In this document: positions 1 to 12,400 of the stretch, in pieces
Position numbering within the stretch: the stretch's first letter is position 1
How the letters are laid out: every line of letters begins with the position of its first letter
DNA from: SB11 sp943370295
GTDB taxonomy: Bacteria > Bacteroidota > Bacteroidia > UBA8524
Direction: 5' to 3'
Assembly: GCA_943370295.1 (NCBI GenBank)
Contig: CALRQL020000003.1
Location: 62,001 to 126,000 of the forward strand
Length of the DNA stretch: 64,000 bases
Made by a program: the position numbers and the translations under genes
The notes under the pieces: generated by a model
What the model was told of the DNA's origin: nothing
Database searches by the model: none
The model's input: the letters and a program-made list of their open reading frames with translations, nothing else

Positions 1-2154
1 TCTGTTGTTTGCAATAGTAAGAGGGCTGCCTGACTGGGCCATGGAAACAATAATCTGATATTCGTTATTAATGTTTTCACGGGTAATTTCAATTTCATTA
101 TTTTCTACCCTAACGGTTTGGGGTTCGCTTAAATCAACAGACCTATAACAGTTTGTAAATGTGTTTTCTGTAATAGTTGCATCGGCATTGTATAAATAAA
201 TGCCATACACCCTTTTTGATTGGCCTGCACTTTTGGCATAAATAAACTCGTTCTGAGAAATTATCAGCTCATTAGCACCTTCAAAAACCTGTACCCCCGA
301 ATAGTTTGTGGTTCCGCCGTAGGCACCGTTTGTTTCTGGGAAAGGTAAAGGACTGTTATCTACAAAGAACTTGTTCTCGGTTATTGATCCACTGCTATTG
401 GCATAAGCCGCATGCCTTATAGAAACTAAACAATTTGAAAACTGATTATTTGTTATTTTAATGTTATTGCTGAATGTAATAATGTTTAAAGCAAAGTTTG
501 CGTTTTTAAACACGCAGTTGTTAACCACTCCGCTGGAGTTATCATGAAAGCGTATTCCCCTCCATGTCCGCGTTGGATCACATGGCCTAAAAACAGAGTT
601 GTTGGCTCTCAAAACAGCACTTCCCAATAACACAATTTCAGCTCCCTCGTCCAACACAACATCAATATTTGTAATATCTAAAGTAACCCCGCTATTTACG
701 GTTAAGGTACCTGTTATATAATATTTAATCCCTGTATTTTGCATACCCCAAAACGTGCTTTGGCTTATGGTTGCATTATCTAATTTCACAAAACCTATCT
801 CAGGAACCTTACAATTATTGCACACCGTTTGCTCAGGAATTGTTGTTTCTAAATCGCCCGGAGTATATGATGTTTGTGTTAGTGTAGATGTGGTAGTGGT
901 AAATGATATTGCGACCGGACTATATACCGGACTTGTGGGTGTATATACTTTTGATGCAAAACAACCAGAGGGTGTTGCATCATAGCGTTCTACTCCCCAA
1001 AAAATATCGTTATTACCTGCATTGTTATAATTACTTGTGTATAGAATTTTACCCGACTGTAATGCCATTCTAAATGGATTTAAGGTGGTATTTGAAACAC
1101 CGACACCTGCCGGATATTTTGACCATTGGTAATTACCGTTAGGGTCAAAACAGGTAAGAAACCCATATTGGTTACTAAAGGTATTAAATCCCCCTAATAG
1201 TATTCTATCTTGCCCTAAGTCATATATCATTGAGCTTAGTCTTTCACTCTCTCCTGAAAGAGATGTTGGTATCAACCTGAACCATTGAAAGGTAAGAGAG
1301 TAATTTGTACACATCACTCCAACATCTATTTGAGTTAGGTTATCAGTGTGTGCGCCAAAGTATATTCGTTGCCTCGCATGGTCAACAACCAGCCTGTCGA
1401 AGCCATCGTGAGTAGAATGCAACACATACCGCCTTTGATTCACAATGGTATTTGTGCTCATATTATATACCATTGCAAAGGCATCATAGCGGTCCGGAGC
1501 CAGATCAAGCCACGCTCCGCCAATAACCCATTCATTAGTAGAAAGCTGTGCAAAATCATAAAACCCAAATGGATTGTTATTACCCGCTGGCGAAAAATCA
1601 AAATACCCGTAATCACTGACACTACCTGCGGCAGAATTTATTTGTATTATATATGCCTCATCAAAGTTTGCACCTGACAAGGTGTTTGCAATCAAATAGT
1701 AATCATTGTTCGTACCCAATGCTATTTTAACCCCTCTTATAGTCTGTCCGATTGCCAAATCAGTATAGTCCCAATAATTAAGATAGGTTCCTGTTAATGG
1801 GTTTATCTTGATAATAACGAATCGGTTACTTGTCATATCATTTGCCAGTACTACAAGGTTGCCGTTTGCATCATTTATGCACGAGACGGCTTGTTCGTTC
1901 TGGGTTGATCTTCCAATAGTGCGGCGCCACAAAACACCACCCGTGCTTGTGTAACGGGTTATTAAAATATCTCCTAAACCCGTTGATATGGAGTTAATAA
2001 TATAGTGATCTGTGCCGGATGCTTCGTGAATGATAGAATTTGTTTCACTGTTTGAGGTACCAAAGGTCCGTCGGGCAAGTTGCCCCGAAACAACGGAAGG
2101 AAGAACAAAAAATGCCATTAATACGGCAAAAAAGAAAATAGTTTTGGTTTTCAT
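1..2154 (-). CDS. Secreted repeat / beta-helix protein, C-terminus beyond window
   Basis: The minus frame is open for all 718 codons from an ATG at 2154 (MKTKTIFFFAVLMAFF, a Sec signal peptide ending near VVSGQ) to base 1, so the gene is cut by the window edge. The first ~440 residues look like repeated beta-strand units of the delta-60 / propeller sort (GTNNDYYLIANT, DRILLGGFNTFSNQYG). Residues from ~495 on are rich in N and form right-handed beta-helix-like repeats (ENKFFVDNS, ISQNEFIYAKS, ITENTFTNCYRSVDL). The segment LRANNSVFRPCDPTRTWRGI closely matches a segment of the giant protein at 6444-13634, so the two share a module. A T9SS sorting domain is likely beyond the edge but is not visible. 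The plus-strand frames here are antisense shadows. Confidence 0.8.
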   Translation of the reverse strand, partial: MKTKTIFFFAVLMAFFVLPSVVSGQLARRTFGTSNSETNSIIHEASGTDHYIINSISTGLGDILITRYTSTGGVLWRRTIGRSTQNEQAVSCINDANGNLVVLANDMTSNRFVIIKINPLTGTYLNYWDYTDLAIGQTIRGVKIALGTNNDYYLIANTLSGANFDEAYIIQINSAAGSVSDYGYFDFSPAGNNNPFGFYDFAQLSTNEWVIGGAWLDLAPDRYDAFAMVYNMSTNTIVNQRRYVLHSTHDGFDRLVVDHARQRIYFGAHTDNLTQIDVGVMCTNYSLTFQWFRLIPTSLSGESERLSSMIYDLGQDRILLGGFNTFSNQYGFLTCFDPNGNYQWSKYPAGVGVSNTTLNPFRMALQSGKILYTSNYNNAGNNDIFWGVERYDATPSGCFASKVYTPTSPVYSPVAISFTTTTSTLTQTSYTPGDLETTIPEQTVCNNCKVPEIGFVKLDNATISQSTFWGMQNTGIKYYITGTLTVNSGVTLDITNIDVVLDEGAEIVLLGSAVLRANNSVFRPCDPTRTWRGIRFHDNSSGVVNNCVFKNANFALNIITFSNNIKITNNQFSNCLVSIRHAAYANSSGSITENKFFVDNSPLPFPETNGAYGGTTNYSGVQVFEGANELIISQNEFIYAKSAGQSKRVYGIYLYNADATITENTFTNCYRSVDLSEPQTVRVENNEIEITRENINNEYQIIVSMAQSGSPLTIANNR

Positions 2155-2315
2155 AAAAGAGGGTTTTAGATGAACAATTGAATTTTATCTGCTGTAAATT
2201 TCTTTTGTCTGAAGCAGAAACTAAAACCCCGCCTAACCCGCGGGAACTTTATACGATAAGTGGCAGTATTTTCTTTACAGGCGGATTTTGCAAGTTTATA
2301 ACCGCATAGTTAAAA

Positions 2316-2341
2316 TAAAAAAGGCGCAATCCCTTGCGCCC
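2316..2341 (-). terminator. Rho-independent terminator after the LytTR regulator
   Basis: Perfect stem GGCGCAA-TCCC-TTGCGCC (2323-2340), followed in the minus direction by a T-run. It lies in the 348-base gap between the regulator (ending 2503) and the next minus gene (starting 2154). Nothing else in that gap looks like a gene. Confidence 0.7.
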
Positions 2342-2502
2342 CCTTAGCAATCGAAATATACTTAACTACCAAAAATTAGGTACAACTTGTATGATTTACC
2401 TGTGCGAATTTTAGTAAAAAGTATTGTTTGCGGGAGCTTGGCTTAACAAGTGGGCGAAAAAAGCAATAAGTGGGAAGTTTTTGGCAATAAGTGGGAGGTT
2501 TG

Positions 2503-3249
2503 CTACGAGGTAAAACGGTCTAAAAAGTCTTTTTTCTTACGTTTTGATATGATAACCACAGAACCGTCGGTCATAGAAACAGCCCCTCCTTCACCACGTT
2601 GGTAATGGATTACGTGTTCAAGATTGATGATGTGTGAGTGATGCACCCGTATAAAATCGCCGGGGGGCAAACTCTCTTCGTATTCTTTAAGGTGGCGGGT
2701 GCTTAAAATCTTCTTACCCCCCACAAGTACCAAAGTGGTATAGCTTCCATCGGCGTTTAATGTAATAATATCGTGCTTGGCTACAAATACTAACCCATCG
2801 CTGGCCGGGACAGCAATTTTTGCCATTTTAGAGGGTTTCGTGGTATCTAGTTGGTCTATCAATGATTTTATGCCGCCGGCAGTGTTTTTTTCAAGTATTC
2901 GGGTGTGCGCTTTTCCCAAAGCTTGTTTCAACTCTTCTATACTTATGGGTTTTTGGAGATAATCAAGCGCGTTTGCTTTTATGGCTTGTATTCCGTAATC
3001 ATCGTATGCGGTAATAAATATTACCTCAAACGTTATTTTGGGTACTCTTTTAAGCAAATCAAAACCGCTTCCTCCGGGCATTGATATATCAAGCAACAGC
3101 ACATCCGGTTCGGTTGTTTCTATGCATTTAAGTGCTTGCTCTATGTTTTCAGCTGTTCCGGCAACTTTCACGCCTTCGCAATAATTTTCTATAAGGGTTT
3201 GTATAGTTTCCCTGCTTTTTCTTTCATCATCAACTATTACTACTTTCAT
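2503..3249 (-). CDS. LytTR-family response regulator
   Basis: A 248-residue regulator with an N-terminal receiver domain and a C-terminal LytTR DNA-binding domain. The receiver has the acidic pair in VVIVDDERKSR, the phospho-acceptor Asp in VLLLDISMPGGSG, the conserved Thr in FITAYDD and the Lys in YLQKPI. The LytTR part shows FIRVHHSHIINLEHVIHY, typical of this domain. The start overlaps the 3' end of the upstream sensor-kinase gene by 20 bases, so the two are cotranscribed and probably translationally coupled. It is the natural phosphorylation partner of that kinase. Target genes are unknown; the adjacent secreted-protein gene is one guess. Confidence 0.92.
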   Translation of the reverse strand: MKVVIVDDERKSRETIQTLIENYCEGVKVAGTAENIEQALKCIETTEPDVLLLDISMPGGSGFDLLKRVPKITFEVIFITAYDDYGIQAIKANALDYLQKPISIEELKQALGKAHTRILEKNTAGGIKSLIDQLDTTKPSKMAKIAVPASDGLVFVAKHDIITLNADGSYTTLVLVGGKKILSTRHLKEYEESLPPGDFIRVHHSHIINLEHVIHYQRGEGGAVSMTDGSVVIISKRKKKDFLDRFTS

Positions 3250-6200
3250 GCCTTGCAGATTGATTTTCCATTAATTGCATTATCACCCTTACTTGGGTGC
3301 CGCTGGATTCACCGTTGTTTTCAAATTTATCAATAATACGCACATCTATCTCCAAATCATCCATCACCATAAACGTGTCAACCCTTTCCTCAACTATCTT
3401 GGTGCCTTGTGATATGTGCATGTTTTTATATAAGCGATTGATTTGTGATGATTTATCCCTGCCAACTCCATCATCGTCAATAATGCACTCCAATTGATTT
3501 TTTTCTGCTATTCGATTAAAAGTTACTGTAAGCTTACCTTTTTCGGCTTTGTGTATCAGCCCGTGGTTAATAGCATTTTCAACAAAGGGTTGTAAAAGCA
3601 TTGACGGTATTTTAATTGCGTCGGGTTGTAAATCGGGACTCACGCTTATTTCATACTCAAACTTTTCTTCAAAACGTAATTTCTCAAGTGTAATGTATAA
3701 GTTCAGTAAATTTATTTCGCTTTGCAGCACTGTATAGTTGTTGCGTGAAGAATCAAGAAACAGGCGCATAAGTTTAGCAAATTTTGAAAGATATTCGTTG
3801 GCTGCCTGTGTATCGTTTTTTACCATATAGTGCTGTATAGCACCAATAGAGTTGAAGATGAAGTGCGGGTTCATTTGTGCCCGCAGTGCTTTCATCTCAA
3901 GTTCTGCCATTTCTTTTTGTATGCGCCCCTTCTCGCGTTCTTTTGCAAGCAGGCTGCTTATTCTGCGGCGTGTAAGCACAATGATTGTGGTTAGTGATAC
4001 CCCGATGACTATTATCCAAAAAATGGGGGTTTGCCACATAGCAGGCACCACAATAAGCTGCTGTTGTATGGTTAGTCCATCCCATGTGCGCCCGTCAACT
4101 GAGGCTTTTACCAAAAAAGTGTATTTACCCGGGGGTAAGTTGGTATAAACGGCCACCGGGTTTTCAGCAGAGGCGGTTTGCCAGTTTTCTTCAAAGCCCT
4201 CCAGCTTAAACATGTAGCGGTGGCTGGCTGTTTTTCTAAACTCCAGCATTGAGAACCGCAAGCTTATATCGTTTTGGTTGTGCGTTAACTGTATAGGTGA
4301 ACCGGTATGGTAGTGTTGCCAGTTTGTTTCGCCTTTAATGCGTATGCCCGTAATTTCTACTGGGCCTTTAAGCTGGTTGGTATTTATTACTTGGCTTGGG
4401 TAAAATGCCGCTATGCCGAGTTTTGTTCCAAAAAACAGTTTTCCCCATGAAGTGGCAATGCCTGCCTTAAAGTTATAATCGTTGTTTATTAACCCGTCTT
4501 CTTCCCAAAAATTAATGGTTTTGTTTGTTTTAGTATCCAGTTTTGTAAGCCCGTTCACTGTGCTAATCCAAACATATCCTTGCTTGTCGGGCACAATGGC
4601 ACTTGCAATATTATCAGCCAACCCGTTTTGGGTAGAGTAGTTGATTATTGCCCTTGTTTTGGGGTTGTATTTATATACACCCGTTTCAGAGGTGCCAAAC
4701 CATAGATTATTCTCATTGTCTTCAACAATGCTCCACACGTTTTTGTCATAAAGCAGTTTGGCCAACGGCGATGGTGCGGCTACCAGTGTTTTATTTTTTA
4801 TTACATATAAGCCATTGCCTGCGCCCACCCAAATGGTTCCGTCAACAGCCTTATATATATTCCAAACAGGTATTTTTACAATTTCATTATTCAAAAGAAA
4901 AGGAGTTGTCTCGTGGGTGGTCATGTTCAGCGAAAAAAGCCCCTGCTTGGCTGTGGCAATTAGCATTTCATTCTCGCCTACTTGGCACAAACCCCATATA
5001 ACTTGAATGATTGTAGGCTTTCCGTTTTGCAAAAAGGTTAATTGTTTAAATATATTATCCCCCTTTTTAAGCTTAAATATGCCTTCTTGGCCGCCGGCCC
5101 ATACGTTTCCTTTAGTATCGGTAAGTATTGTGTTTGTGGTGTAATCAGCATCGGGTGTTGTTTGTCCGGCTGCTAATGATTTGTACCATGTTTTTGATAT
5201 CGCTTCGCCGGTAAGGGTATCAAATACAAATTTGCCAACCTCGCCTTCGCGCGTTCCTATCCATACTTCATTTCCATTTTCGTGCAGGGCCCTTACATAA
5301 TTATGCTCAAGCTTCTTTTGAAAATTGTTATACGTGTACTTTTTAAAAACAATTTTCCCGCGGTCAACTTTATAAAGTCCTGCATTTGTGCCAATCCAAA
5401 GCAAACCTGAGTTGTCTTCAAAAACAACATTAACAGTATTACCCTTAAGAATGGCAGGCGCATCATCGACGATTATTTTGTTTTGTATTTCACCGTGCTG
5501 GTTGATTTCAACCAGCATATCATTGTTAGAGAGTAGCAGGTTTCCGTTTTTTAATAATGCCGGCGTGTTTTTAAATACGTTAAAAACAAACCCGTTATTA
5601 AATGTTAAATGCTTAAGCGTGCCGTTTAGCTGCTGGATAACTACCTTACCGTTTGATAGTATGTAATAGGTTGCAGAGTCTGATATTTCAATCCAATCCA
5701 GTCCAGGGAGCAGCCCTTCGGGCAGTGGTTCTCTACTAATGCTTTTTGTTTGCGCGTCTATTATGAAAACGCTTATCTCTGCTATTACTTTAGCTTTGGT
5801 AGCTGATATAGGGATTATTTTTTTTATAGTATTACCCGTTTTACCTATGTATTTAACAATACCGTTCTCTACTCTGTAAACACTACCGAAAATTGAACCT
5901 ACCCACGTGTTGTTATAGTCATCACAACTAATAGAACACAAGCCGTCTTTTACCCGGTTTTTCCAACTCCATTTCTTAGTTCCGTACTCAAGCATGCCAA
6001 TCATACCGGTGCGGGTTACCACCCAAATATTGCCTGAGGTATCCTGTGAAACTGCATGTATTGAGTTTATGAACGGCGTTTCTTCTCGCCCGTCTGAAAA
6101 CCCTGTAAACTCATTACCATCATATCTGCAAAGTCCATTGTATGTGCCCAGCCAAAGAAATCCTCTGGTATCTTGATGAATTGATAGTATTGAGTTGTTT

Positions 6201-6316
6201 GTGAGGCCGTTTTTAGTAGTATAAATGTCAATATTTTCCCAATAGCCTTGCGCATTGCCATTTATAGCAACAACTATTAATAAACATAAAACGCAAAGTT
6301 GTTTTTTTAAGGACAT
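3230..6316 (-). CDS. Two-component-propeller sensor histidine kinase (LytS-type)
   Basis: A 1,028-residue membrane sensor. A signal peptide (LCVLCLLIVVAINGNAQG) is followed by many two-component-regulator propeller repeats (FLWLGTYNGLCRYDG, LLWIGTNAGLYKVD, NLWFGTSETGVYKY). Then come a Y_Y_Y domain (ENWQTASAENPVAVYTNLPP), one membrane helix (PIFWIIVIGVSLTTIIVLT) and a His_kinase domain with intact H-box (MNPHFIFNSIGAIQHYM). The ATPase part has an N-box (PFVENAINHGLIHKAEKG) and a GVGRD G-motif. The architecture fits periplasmic ligand sensing coupled to a LytTR regulator, encoded immediately downstream with a 20-base overlap. The ligand cannot be read from the sequence. It differs from the island kinase at 57434, which has lost the H-box histidine. 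Confidence 0.92.
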   Translation of the reverse strand: MSLKKQLCVLCLLIVVAINGNAQGYWENIDIYTTKNGLTNNSILSIHQDTRGFLWLGTYNGLCRYDGNEFTGFSDGREETPFINSIHAVSQDTSGNIWVVTRTGMIGMLEYGTKKWSWKNRVKDGLCSISCDDYNNTWVGSIFGSVYRVENGIVKYIGKTGNTIKKIIPISATKAKVIAEISVFIIDAQTKSISREPLPEGLLPGLDWIEISDSATYYILSNGKVVIQQLNGTLKHLTFNNGFVFNVFKNTPALLKNGNLLLSNNDMLVEINQHGEIQNKIIVDDAPAILKGNTVNVVFEDNSGLLWIGTNAGLYKVDRGKIVFKKYTYNNFQKKLEHNYVRALHENGNEVWIGTREGEVGKFVFDTLTGEAISKTWYKSLAAGQTTPDADYTTNTILTDTKGNVWAGGQEGIFKLKKGDNIFKQLTFLQNGKPTIIQVIWGLCQVGENEMLIATAKQGLFSLNMTTHETTPFLLNNEIVKIPVWNIYKAVDGTIWVGAGNGLYVIKNKTLVAAPSPLAKLLYDKNVWSIVEDNENNLWFGTSETGVYKYNPKTRAIINYSTQNGLADNIASAIVPDKQGYVWISTVNGLTKLDTKTNKTINFWEEDGLINNDYNFKAGIATSWGKLFFGTKLGIAAFYPSQVINTNQLKGPVEITGIRIKGETNWQHYHTGSPIQLTHNQNDISLRFSMLEFRKTASHRYMFKLEGFEENWQTASAENPVAVYTNLPPGKYTFLVKASVDGRTWDGLTIQQQLIVVPAMWQTPIFWIIVIGVSLTTIIVLTRRRISSLLAKEREKGRIQKEMAELEMKALRAQMNPHFIFNSIGAIQHYMVKNDTQAANEYLSKFAKLMRLFLDSSRNNYTVLQSEINLLNLYITLEKLRFEEKFEYEISVSPDLQPDAIKIPSMLLQPFVENAINHGLIHKAEKGKLTVTFNRIAEKNQLECIIDDDGVGRDKSSQINRLYKNMHISQGTKIVEERVDTFMVMDDLEIDVRIIDKFENNGESSGTQVRVIMQLMENQSARHESSNS

Positions 6317-6392
6317 CTTTTTCCCGAACTATACAATAGTACGATTTTACAGCGAATGAATTTTATGTTGACTTAGCACTAATATACTAAAA

Positions 6393-6420
6393 AAGCCGCC
6401 CCTTAATGTAGGGGCGGCTT
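6393..6420 (-). terminator. Rho-independent terminator of the giant T9SS gene
   Basis: A 10-bp perfect stem AAGCCGCCCC / GGGGCGGCTT with an 8-base loop, followed on the minus strand by TTTT. It is placed 24 bases after the stop of the 2,396-residue gene. Confidence 0.85.
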
Positions 6421-6443
6421 TATAGTGTGCTTATCTGTAACTG

Positions 6444-9400
6444 TTATTGCAGTTTGATAAAGCGGCCTGTCATAACAGGCAATTGTTTGTTATCAGTATC
6501 AAGTACTACGCTATATACACCGGGTGCAAGGGTTGATATATCAATATCAACAGTGCCGGCCTGTAATGTGTAACTGAAGTTTGCAACCTCAGCACCTATG
6601 GCCGACATGATTTTAACGCCTTGTACTTTGGCATCAGTTACGTTATACTCAAGGGTAACGTGTTGTGATGCCGGTACGGGATATACCGATATGTTGTTTT
6701 CAGCACGTTGTACCACATTAGATGCAGGTTTCAACTCAGGTGTTGGGAATTTCTTGAACTTGTAATCGTGTTCACCTTCGTATGCCTGCACAATATCTCT
6801 TGCCAATGGGCTGTATTCATTCTCGCGGTCGTCGATAGCTTTCATCAAGCTACGTTGTGATGCGGTTAGAACAGGATTGCCTTTTAGCTCAAAATAAGTA
6901 GTAAGTACGCTGCGCAAATCAGCATGAATACCAGATAGTTGCTGCGATGCAAGCAAATCAGTTGCCAGTTGAGTATTGCCGTTGCTTACAGCATTAAGCA
7001 CCAGTACTGTTGCCATGGTATTTTTATCCATGTTGCTTGCAAGTACCGCTTGCGATGCACGTTTAGCAGGCTCATCACCGGTTAGCATTTGTGCGGTAAT
7101 CATGCCAAGTATTTCTTGTTTGCCTTCTTTCAAGTGCTCGTTAACCACCGCTTGGGTAATTTCTTGCGCACTTTGTTTAAGCACATACTTGCCATCGGCA
7201 TCTTTAAATACCCATTGCTCTAAGTAGTAAATGTCACAAATGTTGTACTTATCCAACTGGTTGCGTGGGTAGGTTTGTTGTATTTGCTGGCCGCAAGCTG
7301 CTGTTGAGTAATACTCATCAGGCCCTGTGGTTGCACCTACGTTGTTAGTAAGCAAGATACCAAAGTTACCTCCCTCATTAATAAAGGTAGTTACTGAGTT
7401 GATATCTATGGTGGTACCTGCATTACCGTTATTGCTCATAAAGGTATTGCGCCCTGCTGCCAATGGACCGCCGGGGTTACCAATAGTACCCACATAGTTC
7501 TCGTTGTATATACCGTTGTCTTTGTAGTTATACATGTAGTTATTCACCAGTTCGGGCAAGTTGTAGTTTTCATTAGCCCTCAGATAAATAGCAGTGTTCA
7601 TGTTTTTAATACAGTTGGTATAGATGCTTGAACTACCGTTACCGTCCAAATCTGCAATACCCCACAATGGGCCGCCCCCAAATTGGTTACGGTTGGTAGC
7701 CATTGAGTTAATATCGTTACACGATATTATTGAGCGCTCAGTGCTTTGTACGCACAAGCCTATGCCTGTGTTGTTGGTAAGCGTATTTTGGTTCAAATGA
7801 AGTTCGCGGGTATACAAACCATATACACCAATCAAGAACCCGTCGAACGAGTTGTCTTTAATGTGTGTTCGGGTTGTTTTTTCACAATAAATACCACCGG
7901 CTATAGACCTATCGCCAATACCGTTATACAATTGGTTTTGATACACCAAAACGGGGTTTTGACAATCGGTAATACGTATTTGGTACAAATCATACGTCTC
8001 CTTCATTTGGTTTAGTTTCACTACGTTTTCTTCCAATGCAATAACGTTAGAGTTGGTAGTAATATCTACCGCTCTGTACATGTCGTTAAATTGGTTTTCT
8101 GAAGCTGTGAAGTTTGAATACGCTGAATAGATACCGTAGTAAATATTGCTGGTTTTGCGAGGCTGTACGTGCCTGAATTGGTTTTGGGCTATTAGGCCTT
8201 GCATTTCAACATCACGCATCCATATTGCCCAATATTCATTAGGTGTAGATGGGTAATCCAAACGGCTCTCGTCAATTTCAAACGTGTTACCGCTGATTGA
8301 TTGTTGCCTGCGTGATTTTTCAAGACGAACTGATGTTTGGCACTTGATAAACGAGTTATCAGTTAAGCGCACACCTGTTTCGTTGCTTCTGATGTTTACC
8401 GCAACAATGGCATTTTTGATGGTTGTGGTGTTTATCCAGCCTGAAGCTTCAGGGCCTGTAAACGTAACACCTTTCCAAATGTCATCTTTTTCACAAGGAC
8501 GCAATACTGAGTTGTTGCAACGCAAGAAACCACGGTTTTGTACTATAATTTCTCCGTTAGGACCAAACACGCAATCAACGTTGGTAAGGTCAAGAATTGC
8601 ACCGCTTGGTACAAAAATAGGAGCGTCGATATAGTACTTGTTAAACCAGAACTCTTTACCGTTAACGGTATAAGGTGTGGTGATTGGGGTAAACTCAACA
8701 CCGGGGTTTTCGAAGCAGCAGTTAATCTCAATTACATCAATACCAACGGTTTTAACGCAGCACTCATTCTTGCTGATTTCAACGGTATAAGACCCGGGTG
8801 CGGTTGCGTTGTAAGTATAGCCAAAGCCTACTGAAACACCGTTTAAGAACCACTCGTAGTTATACTCGGTTGATTGAGGGGTAACCGTTAGCAATACACT
8901 GCCTCCGGCACCTATACACAATTGTGCAGGACCTGATGAGGTTATTGTAAATGCAGGTAGTGAAATGAAATTGATTGTAATTGGTTTTGAAACTGCACTA
9001 CAATGGGTTGCAGGGTTAACCGGGATGTAATTTAATACATAAGTACCGGGGCTGTTGAACGTAGTGGCAATGTTACCATTTGTAGGAATTACAGGGCCGT
9101 AGTTGCTACCGTTCAAAGTCCATTGGCCTTTCCATCCTGAAGGAATAGTGCCTGCGCAGAATGAAACCGGGCCGCAAACATCGTAACAGCCGTAGGGAAG
9201 TTTATCAAGCCCTGTTGGCAAATCGGTAGTTAGGTTTAATGACCCTTCTGCTTTGCATCCGTTAGCGTCGGTTACATAGTAAGTATATAAACCGGGAGCG
9301 TTTACTGGATTGGTTAAGGATGTTACTCCGTTGTTCCAGAATGCAGGACTAAAGGGGCCGGTACCGCCTGTTACCGATGCAGTAAGTGTTACTGTGGTGC

Positions 9401-12400
9401 CGGGGCAGAATAATGCCGGAGCAGCTGATATGCTAACAGATGGTCTTGGGTCAACATTCATAAACTGTGATATGGTTGAACTACAACCGTATAGGTTAGA
9501 TACCGTTAGTGTAACTGTACCGCTAGTAGTTAGGTTAATGAACGATTGCGTTGATGTACCGCTTGGAGGGTATGTCCAGTTATAGGTATATCCTACACCA
9601 GTAAAGGCTCTTAGCAACCTGTTTGCACACTCATCAACCGTAGCCAGAATAATAGCTTCTGCGGCCGGTTTGTATTTAAAGATAATTGGGCCCACTTTAG
9701 TGGCACAACCACTGCTATTAAATACGGTTACAAAATACTCTCCTTGTTCAGTAACGTTTATTGAGTCGGTAGTAGCACCTGTTGACCATTGGTATGTATA
9801 GGTTGGGTCAAACGGAGCAGCCAACGTATAGAGGTCTTCTGGACAAACTTCAAACTCAGTTCCTGATGGGGTTAATGTACCATTAACCTCAATATCTCCG
9901 GGATTGAATGGTGCTAACACATTAATAGTAACCGTATGATTATCGGTACATAAGTTATTATCAGTAACTGTAAGTGTTACGTTATAAGAACCGGGTGTAG
10001 TAAAATCAATGGTTGGGTTTTGCAAGAACGAGTTGTAGTTAGGAGGGCCAACAACCGTCCACTTCCATTGGATAATGGGTGCTTGGTATTGCAATGATTG
10101 GTCTCCGAAAGTGATGGGTGAACCTGCACAACCGCCGCAACTTACAAAGTCGGCAATTAAACCGCCAATATTAAAGTTGTTGTTTGCAGTTGCGGTACAG
10201 CCTGCAACCACCATAACCACTTGAGCATTGTAATTACCGTTTGCCAAACCTAAGGTAGTAACATTAAGCGTAGCCGAGGTAACCAATCCTGAAATAACAG
10301 GGGTACCGCTGCCTGCCGGTGTTATCGTCCAAGTATACGTTGGAGTTAAGCCACTTCCTGTACACACACTGATGCCCGAAGCGGTAATAGAGGTAGTACC
10401 ACTACATGGCGTATTGTTTACAGAAATTGTCGGGCTATTTATAACATAAGGAATGTTGATAGTGAAGGGGATGATTTTCATACAACCGTTAATATCCTTC
10501 ACGTAGGCAATTACGTTTTTGCTGCAAGGACTGCCATAGCTATGTACGGGGTTCATACCGTTTCCGGTAGCACCGTCGCCAAAATCCCAGAATATGCTAA
10601 GGATGTTGGTGCCTACTGTAGTAAACTGCTCAGTACATGGATTGTACGTTGCTGAGAAAGTAGCCACAAAGGTTGAGCAACCGGTATCGCGTTGGCAGCT
10701 ATCCCTTAGTGAACCGCTTCTGCTGTGGGTGCAACCGTAGATATCGGTTACCGTTAGCGACCAGTTAACAGTTACAGGGGTAAAGCTTGCAGGAACCTGG
10801 AAGGTTGGGCAAGGAGCGCTTGAAGTAGTAATATTTGTTCCTGAAAACGTCCAGCTGTACGATGCAATGGCTCCCGAACCTAATGTGATATTAGGACATA
10901 CGGTGTAGTATTTGGGGCAGAAATCATTTTGCAACGTGGTAGTGAACGAGTTGATTACAGGGGGGGTAGGAGTAATAAAAGGAACGTTGATGCTACCTGT
11001 GTTTTTACATACTCCATTGCTAACCTCTACGCTGTACATACCGGGCGATGTAACGGTTACTGTGGGAGTGCTTGGCAATGCGGGAGTCCAAGTATAGCTG
11101 GTCCAAATAGGAGCTACATTCAGCGTAATGCCGGTGCTGCTACAGCTTATAGGGCCGGGAGTAATAATAACAACAGGCTTACCGTTTACGGGTATTATTT
11201 GGGTGTTTTCAGTATCGCAGGCTATGTTTCTAACAGTAATGCTACTGTTTACTGTGCTGTTCCACTGTATTTGCAAGGTTAACACACCCGATGCAAACGA
11301 CTCAGAAATGATACTTCCGCCAATAACTTCCCACTCATAATACGATGGGTCAGACATTGAAGCCGTATAAGTAACAATATCCCCTTCGCACACATTACCC
11401 GGGGGTATAGTAAAGGTTGGTACTGTATTAGGTATTACTGTTACATCATACGTTTTGGTGGTACCGCAGTTTGATAACGAATTATGATTATAAGTTACCG
11501 ATATAGTATAAGTAGTTGGTGAACCTACAGCAGGGAATGTAATGCTTGACGAGTAAGTACCCGATGAAACTACTGGACCGGCCGGTGATACTGAAACGCT
11601 TGCAGAACCGGTAGGTGATTGATACGCATGGAAATAAGTTTCCGTTGCTCCGCCGCAAACCAATGCGGGGCCGCTTATATCATCTCCGGTGGCTTTTGCA
11701 ACAACATTAACATACCAAGTGCTATTGCTGCCATCGTTGCAATACTGATTGGGTGTATTATTTCCGGCGGTTATACTGCCGCTACCCACTTCATCCCATG
11801 TAACAGTTACCCAGTTGGGCCCAAAAGCAGTTATGGTGACGCCGTCAGCACTCCACGAAACATCCGTTGAAGGAGCTCCGGCAGGGAAAATCAAGAAGTA
11901 AGTAACTGAATTGCCAATACACTCGGTTCCGTTGTATGGCGCCATTGTATATTGAGGTAATATTTTGGTTTCCTTCAATCCCTTTCCTTCACAGCAGGTA
12001 AGCTCATGTTTTACGTGAACTTCAACTTTAATCGTACCTGTATAAGCAGATGTGTTTACCCATAGTTGGTTAGAAGTTGATGATTGCGGAACACCGTTTA
12101 CCAACCACCTATAGCAAGCTCCGGCATAATTTACGGTTGAATACTCCATAAAGCCAGCTCCGGGGCATACCACATCGGGGCCTGTAATAGGAATGTTGGT
12201 GCTGATAATGGGCACTACTTCGGTTGCAGTATTGGTGCAGGTATAACCTCCGCCTAATACTGTTACGCTTATGGTACCCACCGGTCCCGAGCCCCAAGTA
12301 ACACAAGCCTTGTTGCCAGTAATCACTCGCAACGAGGGGTCATCGCCAACAATGTTCCATACATAGGTTGCTCCGCCTATACTGGCAGTGCTGTAGCATT

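Noticed and set aside
755..985. Plus-strand frame
   Set aside because: Antisense to the open minus-strand secreted-protein gene covering 1-2154.
1348..1677. Plus-strand frame of 109 codons
   Set aside because: Same antisense shadow; no protein-like pattern.
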